A stretch of DNA of 64,000 bases from Acidimicrobiales bacterium (lineage in GTDB: Bacteria > Actinomycetota > Acidimicrobiia > Acidimicrobiales > UBA8592). Each line of letters starts with the position of its first letter. Position 1 is the first letter of the stretch. The stretch spans positions 1 to 64,000 of the forward strand of contig JACERY010000001.1 in the NCBI GenBank assembly GCA_013912105.1, in the 5' to 3' direction. The position numbers were made by a program, and so were the translations under genes. Positions 26,163 through 34,696 of this stretch are shown here, piece after piece. A model generated the notes under the pieces. The model was given only the letters and a program-made list of their open reading frames with translations. It had not been told where the DNA came from and did no database searches.

Positions 26163-26277
26163 TAATTCCTCCTACTAGGACTAACTTCAATGATGGCTCA
26201 ATTACATAAAGATTACAGATTATTTAATTTCTATCTGCCTTCGCCACTTAACGTCTTGAAAAGAGTAGTTTTTTTAT

Positions 26278-27402
26278 GTGGCTTTAGTTGAAAACTTTAC
26301 AATACCTAAGAATTTACTTCCCTCTGATGGGCGCTTTGGAAGTGGCCCTTCTCTGGTCCGACCTGATGCAGTTGATGCATTGGCTGAGCTATCTAAAACA
26401 TATTTAGGAACCAGCCATCGACAAGACCCAGTGAAAAATATGGTTGGGCGACTTCGGAACGGGCTAAGTCAACTTTTTTCTCTCCCTGAAGATTGGGAAA
26501 TTATTCTCGGAAATGGTGGGAGTACTCTTTTCTGGGATGCAGCAACTTTTGGTTTAATTGAAGATTTAAGTCAACACTTAGTCTTCGGTGAATTCTCATC
26601 TAAGTTCGCGCAAGCAGTAACTCAAGCTCCTCATCTGGGGAATCCAGAAATTATAGAATCAAAAACTGGCAGCGCACCCTCTATGGAGCTATCAAATGCT
26701 GATACCTATGCTCTAACCCATAATGAAACCTCCACAGGAGTATCAATTCCGATTACTCGCCTAACATCAGAAACAGATGCTCTAGTACTTGTTGATGCTA
26801 CTTCTGCAGCTGGGGGTATTAAGTGGGAACCTTCAGAGACTGATTGCTACTATTTCGCTCCACAAAAATGCTTTGGGAGTGATGGGGGTTTATGGATAGC
26901 TGCATGCTCCCCAGCTGCTGTGAACAGAATACAAAAAATCTCTTCATCGAACCGTTGGGTACCGGCAGGTTTGGATCTAAATATTGCACTGGAAAATAGT
27001 CGAAAAAACCAGACATACAATACGCCAGCTTTGGCAACTATTTTTCTTACAGTTCATCAAATTGAATGGATGAATGAGAATGGCGGCTTGGAATGGTCTA
27101 CTGAACGTTCTAAACGTTCTTCATCACATATTTATAACTGGGCTGAACAGCACGAGCATGCACAACCGTTCGTAAATCAAATTGAACTTCGAAGCCCAGT
27201 TGTCACAACCATTGACCTCTCACACGAGATTAACGCCGACACGGTAATTGATATTTGTCAACAAAATGGAATTCTTGATATTGCTGGCTACAGGAAACTC
27301 GGTCGTAACCAACTTCGTATTGCTACATTCCCGGCAATTGAACTTGATGACATCCATGCGTTAACTAAAAGCCTTGACTACGTGATAGGGCATCTACTCT
27401 GA
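26278..27402 (+). CDS. serC: Phosphoserine aminotransferase, mycobacterial type
   Basis: Converts 3-phosphohydroxypyruvate to phosphoserine. The 374 residues begin with IPKNLLPSDGRFGSGPSLVRP, the diagnostic N-terminus of the actinobacterial SerC branch. The PLP lysine is in YFAPQKCFGSDGG (near 198), preceded by DATSAAGG. The start is GTG. An overlapping ATG two bases upstream is out of frame and stops at once. The stop TGA is part of CTGA, where the next gene appears to start. Paired in function with serA in the same window. Confidence 0.92.
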   Translation: MALVENFTIPKNLLPSDGRFGSGPSLVRPDAVDALAELSKTYLGTSHRQDPVKNMVGRLRNGLSQLFSLPEDWEIILGNGGSTLFWDAATFGLIEDLSQHLVFGEFSSKFAQAVTQAPHLGNPEIIESKTGSAPSMELSNADTYALTHNETSTGVSIPITRLTSETDALVLVDATSAAGGIKWEPSETDCYYFAPQKCFGSDGGLWIAACSPAAVNRIQKISSSNRWVPAGLDLNIALENSRKNQTYNTPALATIFLTVHQIEWMNENGGLEWSTERSKRSSSHIYNWAEQHEHAQPFVNQIELRSPVVTTIDLSHEINADTVIDICQQNGILDIAGYRKLGRNQLRIATFPAIELDDIHALTKSLDYVIGHLL

Positions 27403-27944
27403 ATACCACTGGAAAATTACTCGTTGCTAGCCCACTAATGGGGGACGGAAATTTCGAGCGTGCTGTTGTATTTATGATAAAGCACAGCAACGAAGGATCC
27501 GTCGGACTGGTTTTAAATCAACCCACCCATCATCATCTCAGTTCACTTATCCCAGAATGGGAAGGTCAAATTTTTGAGGACTCCACAGTATTTCGTGGGG
27601 GGCCAGTTGAACTAGACTCGTCCTTAGGTTTAGGACGTTTTGTTGGCGACCTTAATGATAATCAAACATTTATCATTGCTAATGTCGGGGTCATTGATCT
27701 AGCCCTACCTCCCCAAGAGATTCCAGAAAACCTTGTTAATTTTCGACCTTATATAGGCTTTTCTGGTTGGAGCCCTATGCAACTAGAAGCAGAGTTAGCT
27801 GCAAATGCATGGTTTGTTGTGGATGCAGACCCTCAAGATATCTTTAGAGAAGAAACTGAAGATCTCTGGTCTTTGGTTCTCCGAAGACAAAAGGGACCTA
27901 TGAGTTGGCTCTCAAATTACCCGCCTGACCCACGGGTTAATTAA
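27399..27944 (+). CDS. YqgE/AlgH family protein, probable CTG start
   Basis: Member of the UPF0301/DUF179 family of unknown biochemical function, soluble and about 180 residues. The track starts at an internal ATG (27438), which cuts off the conserved family N-terminus. The codons just upstream read NTTGKLLVASPLMGDGNF, matching the family pattern GKLLIASP...NF. No ATG, GTG or TTG is available in frame between the preceding stop (27375) and 27438. The only near-cognate codon is CTG at 27399, which overlaps the serC stop as CTGA, with AGGG ten bases upstream. Start at 27399 gives 181 residues, normal for YqgE. A sequencing error is the alternative explanation. Confidence 0.82.
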   Translation: MNTTGKLLVASPLMGDGNFERAVVFMIKHSNEGSVGLVLNQPTHHHLSSLIPEWEGQIFEDSTVFRGGPVELDSSLGLGRFVGDLNDNQTFIIANVGVIDLALPPQEIPENLVNFRPYIGFSGWSPMQLEAELAANAWFVVDADPQDIFREETEDLWSLVLRRQKGPMSWLSNYPPDPRVN

Positions 27945-27964
27945 CACATATTTCCAGACAATAC

Positions 27965-29176
27965 TTACTTTCGTATTCCTTTAGGGAATTTACCTAATGT
28001 ATGTGCATGTACAGACCCTGCAAGTGAAACATCAATCAAACCCGAGGTTCCTGTCGCCCATAAACCCATCGTAAAAATAGCGGCAGTGGTGCCAGTAATA
28101 GGATCAGCGATTGCATCCCCAATAAACCAAAGCGAGTCATCTACTGACGCTAGAAGACTTCCCGCAGCTGCAGCATCATCACCAAATCCAATTCGTATGG
28201 GATTTTTCTTACGCCCATATCCAGTAATTGAGCACCAGATAGCTCCTCGTTGAACTTCTTCCTCAGCAAATAAGCCTAGACTTTCAAGCGCTCTCGGTCT
28301 TGAACTTTCTAAAATTATGTCTGCTTCACGCACAATTTTTTTTAATTGACGAATACCCTCTGGAGACTGGAAATCAACTTCTACTAATTCTTTTCCATTA
28401 TTTAATCGATTATAGAATGGGGCTTTCGTCTTTTGGCCCCTATCGGGTCGACGCAATGACTCAACTTTATATACTTTAGCTCCAGTACGTGAAAGGTACC
28501 ATCCGCAAAGTGGCCCAGCCCACATGCTTGTTAAATCAACAACAACTGGCCTTTCAAGTAAACGACCTTGCTGCTTTAAATCGCTCAGTAAATTATTCTG
28601 GTGATCTACTTCTCCAACTATTGAGACGGCCATACCAAGAAGTTCTGCTCGCTCTATTAAGTCTTGAGCGATTTTACTTGAAACTTTCTTATCGATAGTT
28701 TCCCAACTTACTTCTTCAGGTGCTACTTCAAGCCAAGCAGGGATCGTTAAAAAATCTTCTTCTCTGGGGAGATTAATTGCGATAGTTCTATCTTTTGCCT
28801 TGACTAAACGACATGAGCCTCCAGCAGAGGTAGCCCCCCATCCTTGATGCCCAAGTAGTGGCGCTCGTTCAACGATTAAGGAAAGTCCACTGGGACCCCC
28901 TATAGGTCCGCCCAGCATCCCAGATAGTTTATTTAACAACAAAACACTTGCTTCGAAACGGTGAAGCCAGCGCAAATCAAGATTTGCGAGAATTACATTT
29001 GGCGGCCCGACAAGGTTTGATAATGATTGCGTTGGCCACACCGGCCAAGTCTTATTGACTTCACTTAAACTGAGCAGACTTTCCTCATCAGTAAAACCAG
29101 TTGGGAAGTGGCATAATAACTCACTAATATGCTTATAAGCGACAGATATTGGGCTGTCTAAGTCATCCTTGAACAT
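27965..29176 (-). CDS. CaiB/BaiF-type (family III) CoA-transferase with unusual domain order
   Basis: A 403-residue protein. The CoA-transferase signature does not start at the N-terminus but near 188: VVVDLTSMWAGPLCGWYLSRTGAKVYKVES, then NNGKELVEVDFQSPEGIRQL and ADIILESSRPRAL. GDAIADPITGTTAA near 365 probably holds the catalytic Asp. The first 185 residues are a separate region with no strong motif, while the usual C-terminal half after the Asp is missing. This suggests a degenerate or swapped second half at the N-terminus. The product would move CoA between carboxylic acids. It is divergent from the gene pair 29259/29580 that includes an acyl-CoA synthetase. Confidence 0.75.
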   Translation of the reverse strand: MFKDDLDSPISVAYKHISELLCHFPTGFTDEESLLSLSEVNKTWPVWPTQSLSNLVGPPNVILANLDLRWLHRFEASVLLLNKLSGMLGGPIGGPSGLSLIVERAPLLGHQGWGATSAGGSCRLVKAKDRTIAINLPREEDFLTIPAWLEVAPEEVSWETIDKKVSSKIAQDLIERAELLGMAVSIVGEVDHQNNLLSDLKQQGRLLERPVVVDLTSMWAGPLCGWYLSRTGAKVYKVESLRRPDRGQKTKAPFYNRLNNGKELVEVDFQSPEGIRQLKKIVREADIILESSRPRALESLGLFAEEEVQRGAIWCSITGYGRKKNPIRIGFGDDAAAAGSLLASVDDSLWFIGDAIADPITGTTAAIFTMGLWATGTSGLIDVSLAGSVHAHTLGKFPKGIRK

Positions 29177-29258
29177 TCCAATAGCCTAGATGAAGCGTTA
29201 ACATTGGCGGTAACCCCTCTTGTACGAAATGATAGAGGAAACATAATGGAGGTATCTC

Positions 29259-29567
29259 GTGGAAATTAAAGCAGGAAGTCGACTAAAAAGCGCTGTCTGT
29301 AATACAGAAGTGATTGCTGTGAAAGCGCCGGGAACAGATATGGATATTAGATGTGGAGGGGTACCTATGATTGACCCTTCCGAAACTGCTGTTGCTGGGC
29401 AAACACCTGATGCTGCAGCAGCAGATGGCACTCAAATGGGAAAGCGGTATGTTGATGAAGATGAAACCGTTGAGTTGTTATGCACCAAACCTGGCGATGG
29501 CTCATTAGGAATTGGGAATGCACTGTTAGCCATCAAAGAAAGCAAACCATTACCTGCGTCTGATTGA
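29259..29567 (+). CDS. Conserved hypothetical protein next to acyl-CoA synthetase
   Basis: A 102-residue soluble protein starting at GTG with GGAGG seven bases upstream. The sequence EIKAGSRLKSAVCNTEVIAVKAPGTDMDIRCGGVPM has two cysteines and looks like a small beta-rich fold. The C-terminal part (ETVELLCTKPGDGSLGIGNALLAIKES) has a third cysteine. Proteins like this are, to my recollection, found beside AMP-ligase genes in Actinobacteria, but I know no function. The acyl-CoA synthetase gene starts 12 nt downstream, so co-transcription is expected. Confidence 0.65.
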   Translation: MEIKAGSRLKSAVCNTEVIAVKAPGTDMDIRCGGVPMIDPSETAVAGQTPDAAAADGTQMGKRYVDEDETVELLCTKPGDGSLGIGNALLAIKESKPLPASD

Positions 29568-29579
29568 GGACTTAGATCT

Positions 29580-31106
29580 ATGAACTTAATGATGTTGCTT
29601 GAAATGGCGTCAAGTGCCTTCGGAGATCGCGTTGCTATTGGCAGCCATGATGGGTCTGGGATTACCTATCAGGATCTCTATAACAGATCTGGCAGGGCAA
29701 GTGAATTACTAAGCCAGCACGGTAGCGAACACGTTTCTCTTCTAGATGAATCCAGTCTTGCTCTACCCATCGCATTATTCGGATCTTCATGGGCAGGCCT
29801 ACCATTTGTGCCTTTAAACTACCGTTTGGCATCAGAGGACGTCGTATCTCTTGTAGAGCGAATCAGCCCTACCTTTACAATAGGTGATGGGGAAGGTGCT
29901 GACCTTGTAATTGGAAGTGCCAATATCAACGGCGTTCACTTGACAAACCGTAGTCAATTCCTTAAAGAAACCTCGGAAGGCAACGTCCCGGACCCTGCAT
30001 GGGATATGGACCCAGATGATATCGCCGTACTCTTATTTACTTCGGGTACAACAGGAGCCCCCAAAGCTGCCGTACTAAGACAATCTCATCTTGTTTCTTA
30101 CATCCTCGGATCTGTTGAGTTCATGGGAGCTGCAGAAAACGAGGCGACCCTTGTATCAGTTCCTCCGTATCATGTAGCAGGTATCGCAGCTATGTGTAGT
30201 TCAATCTATGCTGGAAGACGTATTGTTCAATTACCTTCCTTTGATGCCAATGAGTGGGTAACTACTGTCATAAAAGAAGAAATCACCCATGCAATGGTCG
30301 TGCCAACAATGCTGGTCCGAGTCGTAGAAGAATTAGAGAGAAACCCGTCGCTAGAGCTTCCTACTTTAAAGGCCCTCTCCTATGGTGGCGGCAAAATGCC
30401 AAAACCAGTCATAGAGAAAGCCCTTGAACTGTTGCCAAATACAAACTTTGTCAATGCATATGGCCTCACCGAAACTAGTTCAACTATCTCTGTTCTAGGA
30501 CCCGATGATCACCGAGCCGCCTTCGAAAGTTCAGACCCTAAAGTAAAAGCAAGGCTTGCCTCTGCCGGGAAACCCTTACCCACCCTTGAAGTCTCAATTC
30601 GAGATGATAATGGGAACGAAGTAGCTTCAGGAATCAGTGGAGAAATTTGGGTAAGAGGTGAGCAAGTTTCTGGAGAATATCTTGGACACGGCAATAGGTT
30701 AACTGACGAAGGGTGGTTCCCGACCAATGATGGTGGTTCACTTGATTCTGACGGCTACTTATTTGTTGAAGGAAGGATTGACGACATAATTATCAGAGGT
30801 GGTGAAAATATTTCACCTGGAGAAATTGAAGATGTCCTCCTACAACATCATAATATCCGCGATGCTGCAGCAATCGGAATGCCGGATACTGAATGGGGAG
30901 AGATTATCGTTGCCCTGATTGTCCTTTCAGATAATCACTCTTTTGAAGAAACGGAGATATTAAACTTCACTAAAGAGCACCTTCGCTCATCTCGAACACC
31001 TGATAAAATATTTGTGTTGGATGAACTCCCATACAATGAAACCGGCAAGTTGCTCAGACGAGTTTTGAAAGAACAACTCTCTAAACAAATAAGTCCAAAG
31101 GATTAA
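29580..31106 (+). CDS. Acyl-CoA synthetase (AMP-forming ligase)
   Basis: ANL-superfamily ligase of 508 residues that activates a carboxylic acid to acyl-AMP and then acyl-CoA. The P-loop-like motif is LLFTSGTTGAPKAAVL (about 154-169), the A5 motif NAYGLTETS (about 296), the hinge GRIDDIIIRGGENISPGEIED (about 398-418), and the catalytic lysine in NETGKLLRR near the C-terminus. The N-terminal domain is short. Chain-length preference cannot be told. The stop codon is immediately followed by the ATG of the hydratase gene, so the two are translated together. Confidence 0.9.
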   Translation: MNLMMLLEMASSAFGDRVAIGSHDGSGITYQDLYNRSGRASELLSQHGSEHVSLLDESSLALPIALFGSSWAGLPFVPLNYRLASEDVVSLVERISPTFTIGDGEGADLVIGSANINGVHLTNRSQFLKETSEGNVPDPAWDMDPDDIAVLLFTSGTTGAPKAAVLRQSHLVSYILGSVEFMGAAENEATLVSVPPYHVAGIAAMCSSIYAGRRIVQLPSFDANEWVTTVIKEEITHAMVVPTMLVRVVEELERNPSLELPTLKALSYGGGKMPKPVIEKALELLPNTNFVNAYGLTETSSTISVLGPDDHRAAFESSDPKVKARLASAGKPLPTLEVSIRDDNGNEVASGISGEIWVRGEQVSGEYLGHGNRLTDEGWFPTNDGGSLDSDGYLFVEGRIDDIIIRGGENISPGEIEDVLLQHHNIRDAAAIGMPDTEWGEIIVALIVLSDNHSFEETEILNFTKEHLRSSRTPDKIFVLDELPYNETGKLLRRVLKEQLSKQISPKD

Positions 31107-32174
31107 ATGGTGAGTGACGTCCTTGTCCTCACATTCTTAAAAGCTTTTGATTACGTATCTAACCGATTTGTTTCCGACGATATTTTCGAACGAAATCAAA
31201 AAGCATTATTTATTGATCTTGAATCAGTTAATTTTAATGACCACTTAGATGAATTAAGAGAATTCTCTAGGTTGGTATCTCGACTAAATCTTGTCATCGT
31301 CGGCCTTCTTGAAAGACCTTCTCCTCCAACGGTATCTAGTAGCTTATTCTCTGGCTTTGATTTAGTGATAACCTGCTCTCAAGATCATCGCATAGCCGTC
31401 ACCGTTAATGACCTTGATAACGCCATACGAGACCTTTCTTCTGAGGTTGAGAAAAACCCGTATGCTGCAATTATTTTGGCCCAATTGCTTAGACAAGAAG
31501 CTTTTAATGACGTGAGTAAGGGGCTTATCCTTGAATCGCTAACTTACGCTATGTTGCAAAGCGGCGATGAATTCAAATCTTGGTTAAGTGAAAGAGGTGA
31601 ATTATCGCAACCTCCTGATGAGGTTCCTGTCGTTGAGTCACACCGTATTGGGAATACATTAAGTATTTTTTTGAATCGGCCCAATAGGGCTAACGCCTTT
31701 TCCTCGACCATGAGAGATGCTCTATATGAAACTTTGCAAACAGCAATTTCTGATAAGACTATCGAATCTATTTCTTTACGCGGAAACGGGTCATCCTTTT
31801 GTTCTGGCGGCGAACTAGCTGAATTTGGATCAGTTTCATCTCCACCCGACGGGCATTTAGTTCGTCTTGCACGAAGTCCGAGTATGTCTGTTCATCAACT
31901 ATGTACGAGAATGACTGCCTACCTTCATGGAACGTGCGCAGGTGCCGGAATTGAGATTCCGGCATTCGCATCCAAAGTCATAGTTGATGAAACTGTAAGT
32001 ATTTTTCTACCTGAAGTTTCAATGGGTTTGATACCTGGAGCAGGAGGAACAGTAAGTATCCCGAGGAGAATCGGTCGACACAAAACTTTGTACCTTGCGC
32101 TTTCCGGGAAAAGCATTGGCCCTGAAATTGCATTTCAATGGGGACTAGTTGACGATGTTATTAGCCCTGAATAG
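31107..32174 (+). CDS. Enoyl-CoA hydratase/isomerase with a degenerate N-terminal half
   Basis: A 355-residue protein. The crotonase domain proper begins near 180: HRIGNTLSIFLNRPNRANAFSSTMRDAL, then the oxyanion segment RGNGSSFCSGGELAEFG, and HGTCAGAGIEIPAFASKVI with PEVSMGLIPGAGGT. The preceding 175 residues look like a decayed crotonase unit (LFIDLESVNFNDHLDELREF ... KGLILESLTYAMLQSGDEFKSWLSER), including the typical C-terminal helix pattern, so this may be a tandem fusion. The conserved second catalytic acid position reads PEVSMG, with Glu present. It hydrates or isomerises enoyl-CoA. It starts directly after the synthetase stop. Confidence 0.82.
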   Translation: MVSDVLVLTFLKAFDYVSNRFVSDDIFERNQKALFIDLESVNFNDHLDELREFSRLVSRLNLVIVGLLERPSPPTVSSSLFSGFDLVITCSQDHRIAVTVNDLDNAIRDLSSEVEKNPYAAIILAQLLRQEAFNDVSKGLILESLTYAMLQSGDEFKSWLSERGELSQPPDEVPVVESHRIGNTLSIFLNRPNRANAFSSTMRDALYETLQTAISDKTIESISLRGNGSSFCSGGELAEFGSVSSPPDGHLVRLARSPSMSVHQLCTRMTAYLHGTCAGAGIEIPAFASKVIVDETVSIFLPEVSMGLIPGAGGTVSIPRRIGRHKTLYLALSGKSIGPEIAFQWGLVDDVISPE

Positions 32175-32185
32175 TTGAACCTAAG

Positions 32186-33355
32186 CTAATTAAGCATTTC
32201 GATGATTGTGACATTAGCTTGCCCGCCACCTTCACACATCGTTTGTAGACCAAAACGCCCGCCTGAACGCTCTAACTCGTTAAGCAAAGTAGTCATCAAT
32301 CTACCTCCAGTGCAACCAAGTGGATGCCCAAGGGCTATTGCCCCCCCATTAACGTTTACCTTTTCATGAGGTATGCCGTGTTCTCTCATCCACACAAGAG
32401 GAACAGGTGCAAATGCTTCGTTACATTCAAACAAATCTATATCATCAACGGACATTCCAGTTTTTGAAAAGGCATATTCTGTCGCAGGTATCGGACCTGT
32501 CAACATATAAATTGGGTCGTCACCGCGCACACTCATGTGGTGGATTCTAGCTCTTGGTTTTAGCCCATGTTCTTTGACTGCTTCTTCACCTGCAATTAAC
32601 AGGGCGACGGCACCATCTGAAATTTGACTCGCAACTGCAGCAGTAATTACGCCACCTTCTTCTAGAGTTGACAACTGAGCCATTTTCTCAAGCGTCGTCC
32701 CTCTTCGGACTCCTTCATCTTGAGTTATCTCCCCATAAGGAAGTATTTCTTTATCAAAACGACCTTCATCTTGAGCCTTAGCTGCGCGTTCATGAGACTC
32801 TAAGGCAAATTCCTCCAACTGTTGCCTACTTAAATTCCATTTCTTTGCGATCAATTCAGCGCCACGAAATTGTGACACTTCCTGCGTACCATAACGCTCG
32901 ATCCAACCCTTTGAGGTCGTGTATGGATCTTCTATTTCAGGGTGTCCTATAGCTTCATGGCCCATAACATCCATTGCTGAACCTATTGGTATAAGACTCA
33001 TATTCTGGATTCCGCCGGCTACAACCATGTCTTGAACTCCAGACATTACCCCCATCGCAGCGAAACTTACTGCCTGTTGACCTGACCCACATTGACGGTC
33101 AACTGTAACTCCAGGAATAGACTCTGGCATTCCCGCAGCAAGCCACGCAGTTCTAGCAATATCCCCAGCTTGGGGACCCATATTATCCAAGCATCCCATA
33201 ATCACATCGTCAACAGCTGATGGGTCTATCCCAGTTCTTTCAACAAGGCCTTGTATAACGTGAGCGCCTAAATCTGCTGGATGCTCTTCAGAAAGACCTC
33301 CACCTCTTCGCCCTACTGGTGTTCTCACAGCATCAACAATGTATGCCTCGCCCAT
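32186..33355 (-). CDS. Thiolase family acetyl-CoA acyltransferase
   Basis: A 389-residue thiolase. The nucleophilic Cys is in [11 protein letters not shown] (near 88), the His in [17 protein letters not shown] (about 347) and the second Cys in [10 protein letters not shown] near the C-terminus, so it is a degradative or biosynthetic thiolase rather than a KAS. The region [16 protein letters not shown] resembles actinobacterial FadA-type enzymes for branched or steroid side-chain acyl-CoA. It lies 92 nt after the acyl-CoA dehydrogenase gene in the same direction, suggesting a shared beta-oxidation role. Confidence 0.9.
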   Translation of the reverse strand: MGEAYIVDAVRTPVGRRGGGLSEEHPADLGAHVIQGLVERTGIDPSAVDDVIMGCLDNMGPQAGDIARTAWLAAGMPESIPGVTVDRQCGSGQQAVSFAAMGVMSGVQDMVVAGGIQNMSLIPIGSAMDVMGHEAIGHPEIEDPYTTSKGWIERYGTQEVSQFRGAELIAKKWNLSRQQLEEFALESHERAAKAQDEGRFDKEILPYGEITQDEGVRRGTTLEKMAQLSTLEEGGVITAAVASQISDGAVALLIAGEEAVKEHGLKPRARIHHMSVRGDDPIYMLTGPIPATEYAFSKTGMSVDDIDLFECNEAFAPVPLVWMREHGIPHEKVNVNGGAIALGHPLGCTGGRLMTTLLNELERSGGRFGLQTMCEGGGQANVTIIEMLN

Positions 33356-33447
33356 TTGATTTCCTTTCAGTTCTTCAATCCTTCTTGGGCATTTACTTTA
33401 GCGTCACAGGTGGATCTATTCACACTAGGGAATATTTTCTTGCAGAA

Positions 33448-34659
33448 TCAATCAGTAGATTTTGGTTCTTTTGCTAACCCGAGAACTCGCTCTCCAATGA
33501 TATTTCGCTGGATCTCATTGCTGCCTCCATAAATTGTATGGGCACGACTATATAGAAACGTTCTTTGTTCCTTATCAAGGGAATAGTCCACTCCACCGTC
33601 GCCGACGTAACCATTCATTGCAATCATGGATGATGTGCCTTTCACTAGCATCCACAACTCTCCAAGTTCTCTATGCCAAGTTGCCCAGTAAAGCTTTCCG
33701 ATACTTTGCTCAGCTCCTGGAACGCCATCGGCAGCTAGTGCAGTAAGCATACGCAGTTGGTTATATCTAAGGACCTCCAAGCCTATGTATGACTCTGTTA
33801 TCTTCTGCCGCACTATCGGGTCGTCCCATTTACCATTAGCTTTAGCGGCATCAATTAATTCATCTAATTCCTGGCGAAAGCTAATCTGCTGGCCAAGAGT
33901 TGATGCGCCCCGCTCAAAAGAAAGTGTTCCCATAGCTACTTTCCACCCATTACCTTCTCCGCCAACTACAAGGTCACTACTAGTTTTTGCGTCATCAAAA
34001 AATGTTTCGTTAAATTCAGCGCCGCCAGTTATCTGGATAATCGGTCGGATACTAACACCATCTTGTTTCATTGGAACCAACAAGTACGATAAGCCCCGAT
34101 GTTTTTCTGATCCCTTTTCGGTTCTCGCTACAACAAAAATCCAGTCCGAGTATTGAGCTAATGATGTCCAGACCTTTTGCCCATTAATCACCCAATTATT
34201 ATCAATTAATTCAGCTCGTGTATTGACATTTGAGAGGTCCGAACCAGCATCTGGCTCACTGTACCCTTGGCACCAGAGTTCCTTACCCTCAAGAATATTT
34301 GGTATGAAACGGTCTTGCTGTTTCTCGGATCCGAAAGCCATTAGCGTAGGCCCTAAAAGAGTTACTCCCATATTCGGAATTCGGCCTGGAGCTCTTGCCT
34401 CAACGTAGGTTTTGTGAAATAAGACCTGTTCCACAAGCGAGCATTCCCGCCCACCTATCGATTTCGGGAAATCAATACCTAGCCACCCTCCTGATGCGAG
34501 TTCCTTTTCCCACGCTATTTGCAATCTGGGGTCAACGTCTTCGTGTCCGGTTAGGCCTTTCCCTCTGAGTGAGACGAATTCTCCTTTTATATGCTCCTCA
34601 AGCCAAGTCCTCACCTCATCGATGAACTCAGTTTCAGATGTTGTATAAGTGAAATCCAT
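33448..34659 (-). CDS. Acyl-CoA dehydrogenase (FadE-type)
   Basis: Flavin enzyme of 403 residues that introduces the alpha-beta double bond in acyl-CoA. FAD/substrate motifs are QGYSEPDAGSDLSNVNTRAE (near 130-150) and INGQKVWTSLAQYSDWIFVVAR. The C-terminal motif is TIYGGSNEIQRNIIGERVLGL (about 377-397). The usual catalytic Glu of short/medium-chain enzymes (YEG) is Gly here (YGG). In such FadE variants the base lies elsewhere, or the enzyme works as a heteromer. It is 37 nt after rsgA and before the thiolase gene. Confidence 0.9.
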   Translation of the reverse strand: MDFTYTTSETEFIDEVRTWLEEHIKGEFVSLRGKGLTGHEDVDPRLQIAWEKELASGGWLGIDFPKSIGGRECSLVEQVLFHKTYVEARAPGRIPNMGVTLLGPTLMAFGSEKQQDRFIPNILEGKELWCQGYSEPDAGSDLSNVNTRAELIDNNWVINGQKVWTSLAQYSDWIFVVARTEKGSEKHRGLSYLLVPMKQDGVSIRPIIQITGGAEFNETFFDDAKTSSDLVVGGEGNGWKVAMGTLSFERGASTLGQQISFRQELDELIDAAKANGKWDDPIVRQKITESYIGLEVLRYNQLRMLTALAADGVPGAEQSIGKLYWATWHRELGELWMLVKGTSSMIAMNGYVGDGGVDYSLDKEQRTFLYSRAHTIYGGSNEIQRNIIGERVLGLAKEPKSTD

Positions 34660-34696
34660 TGTGATAAAAATACCTGACTTTAACCCGTTTAGGGCG

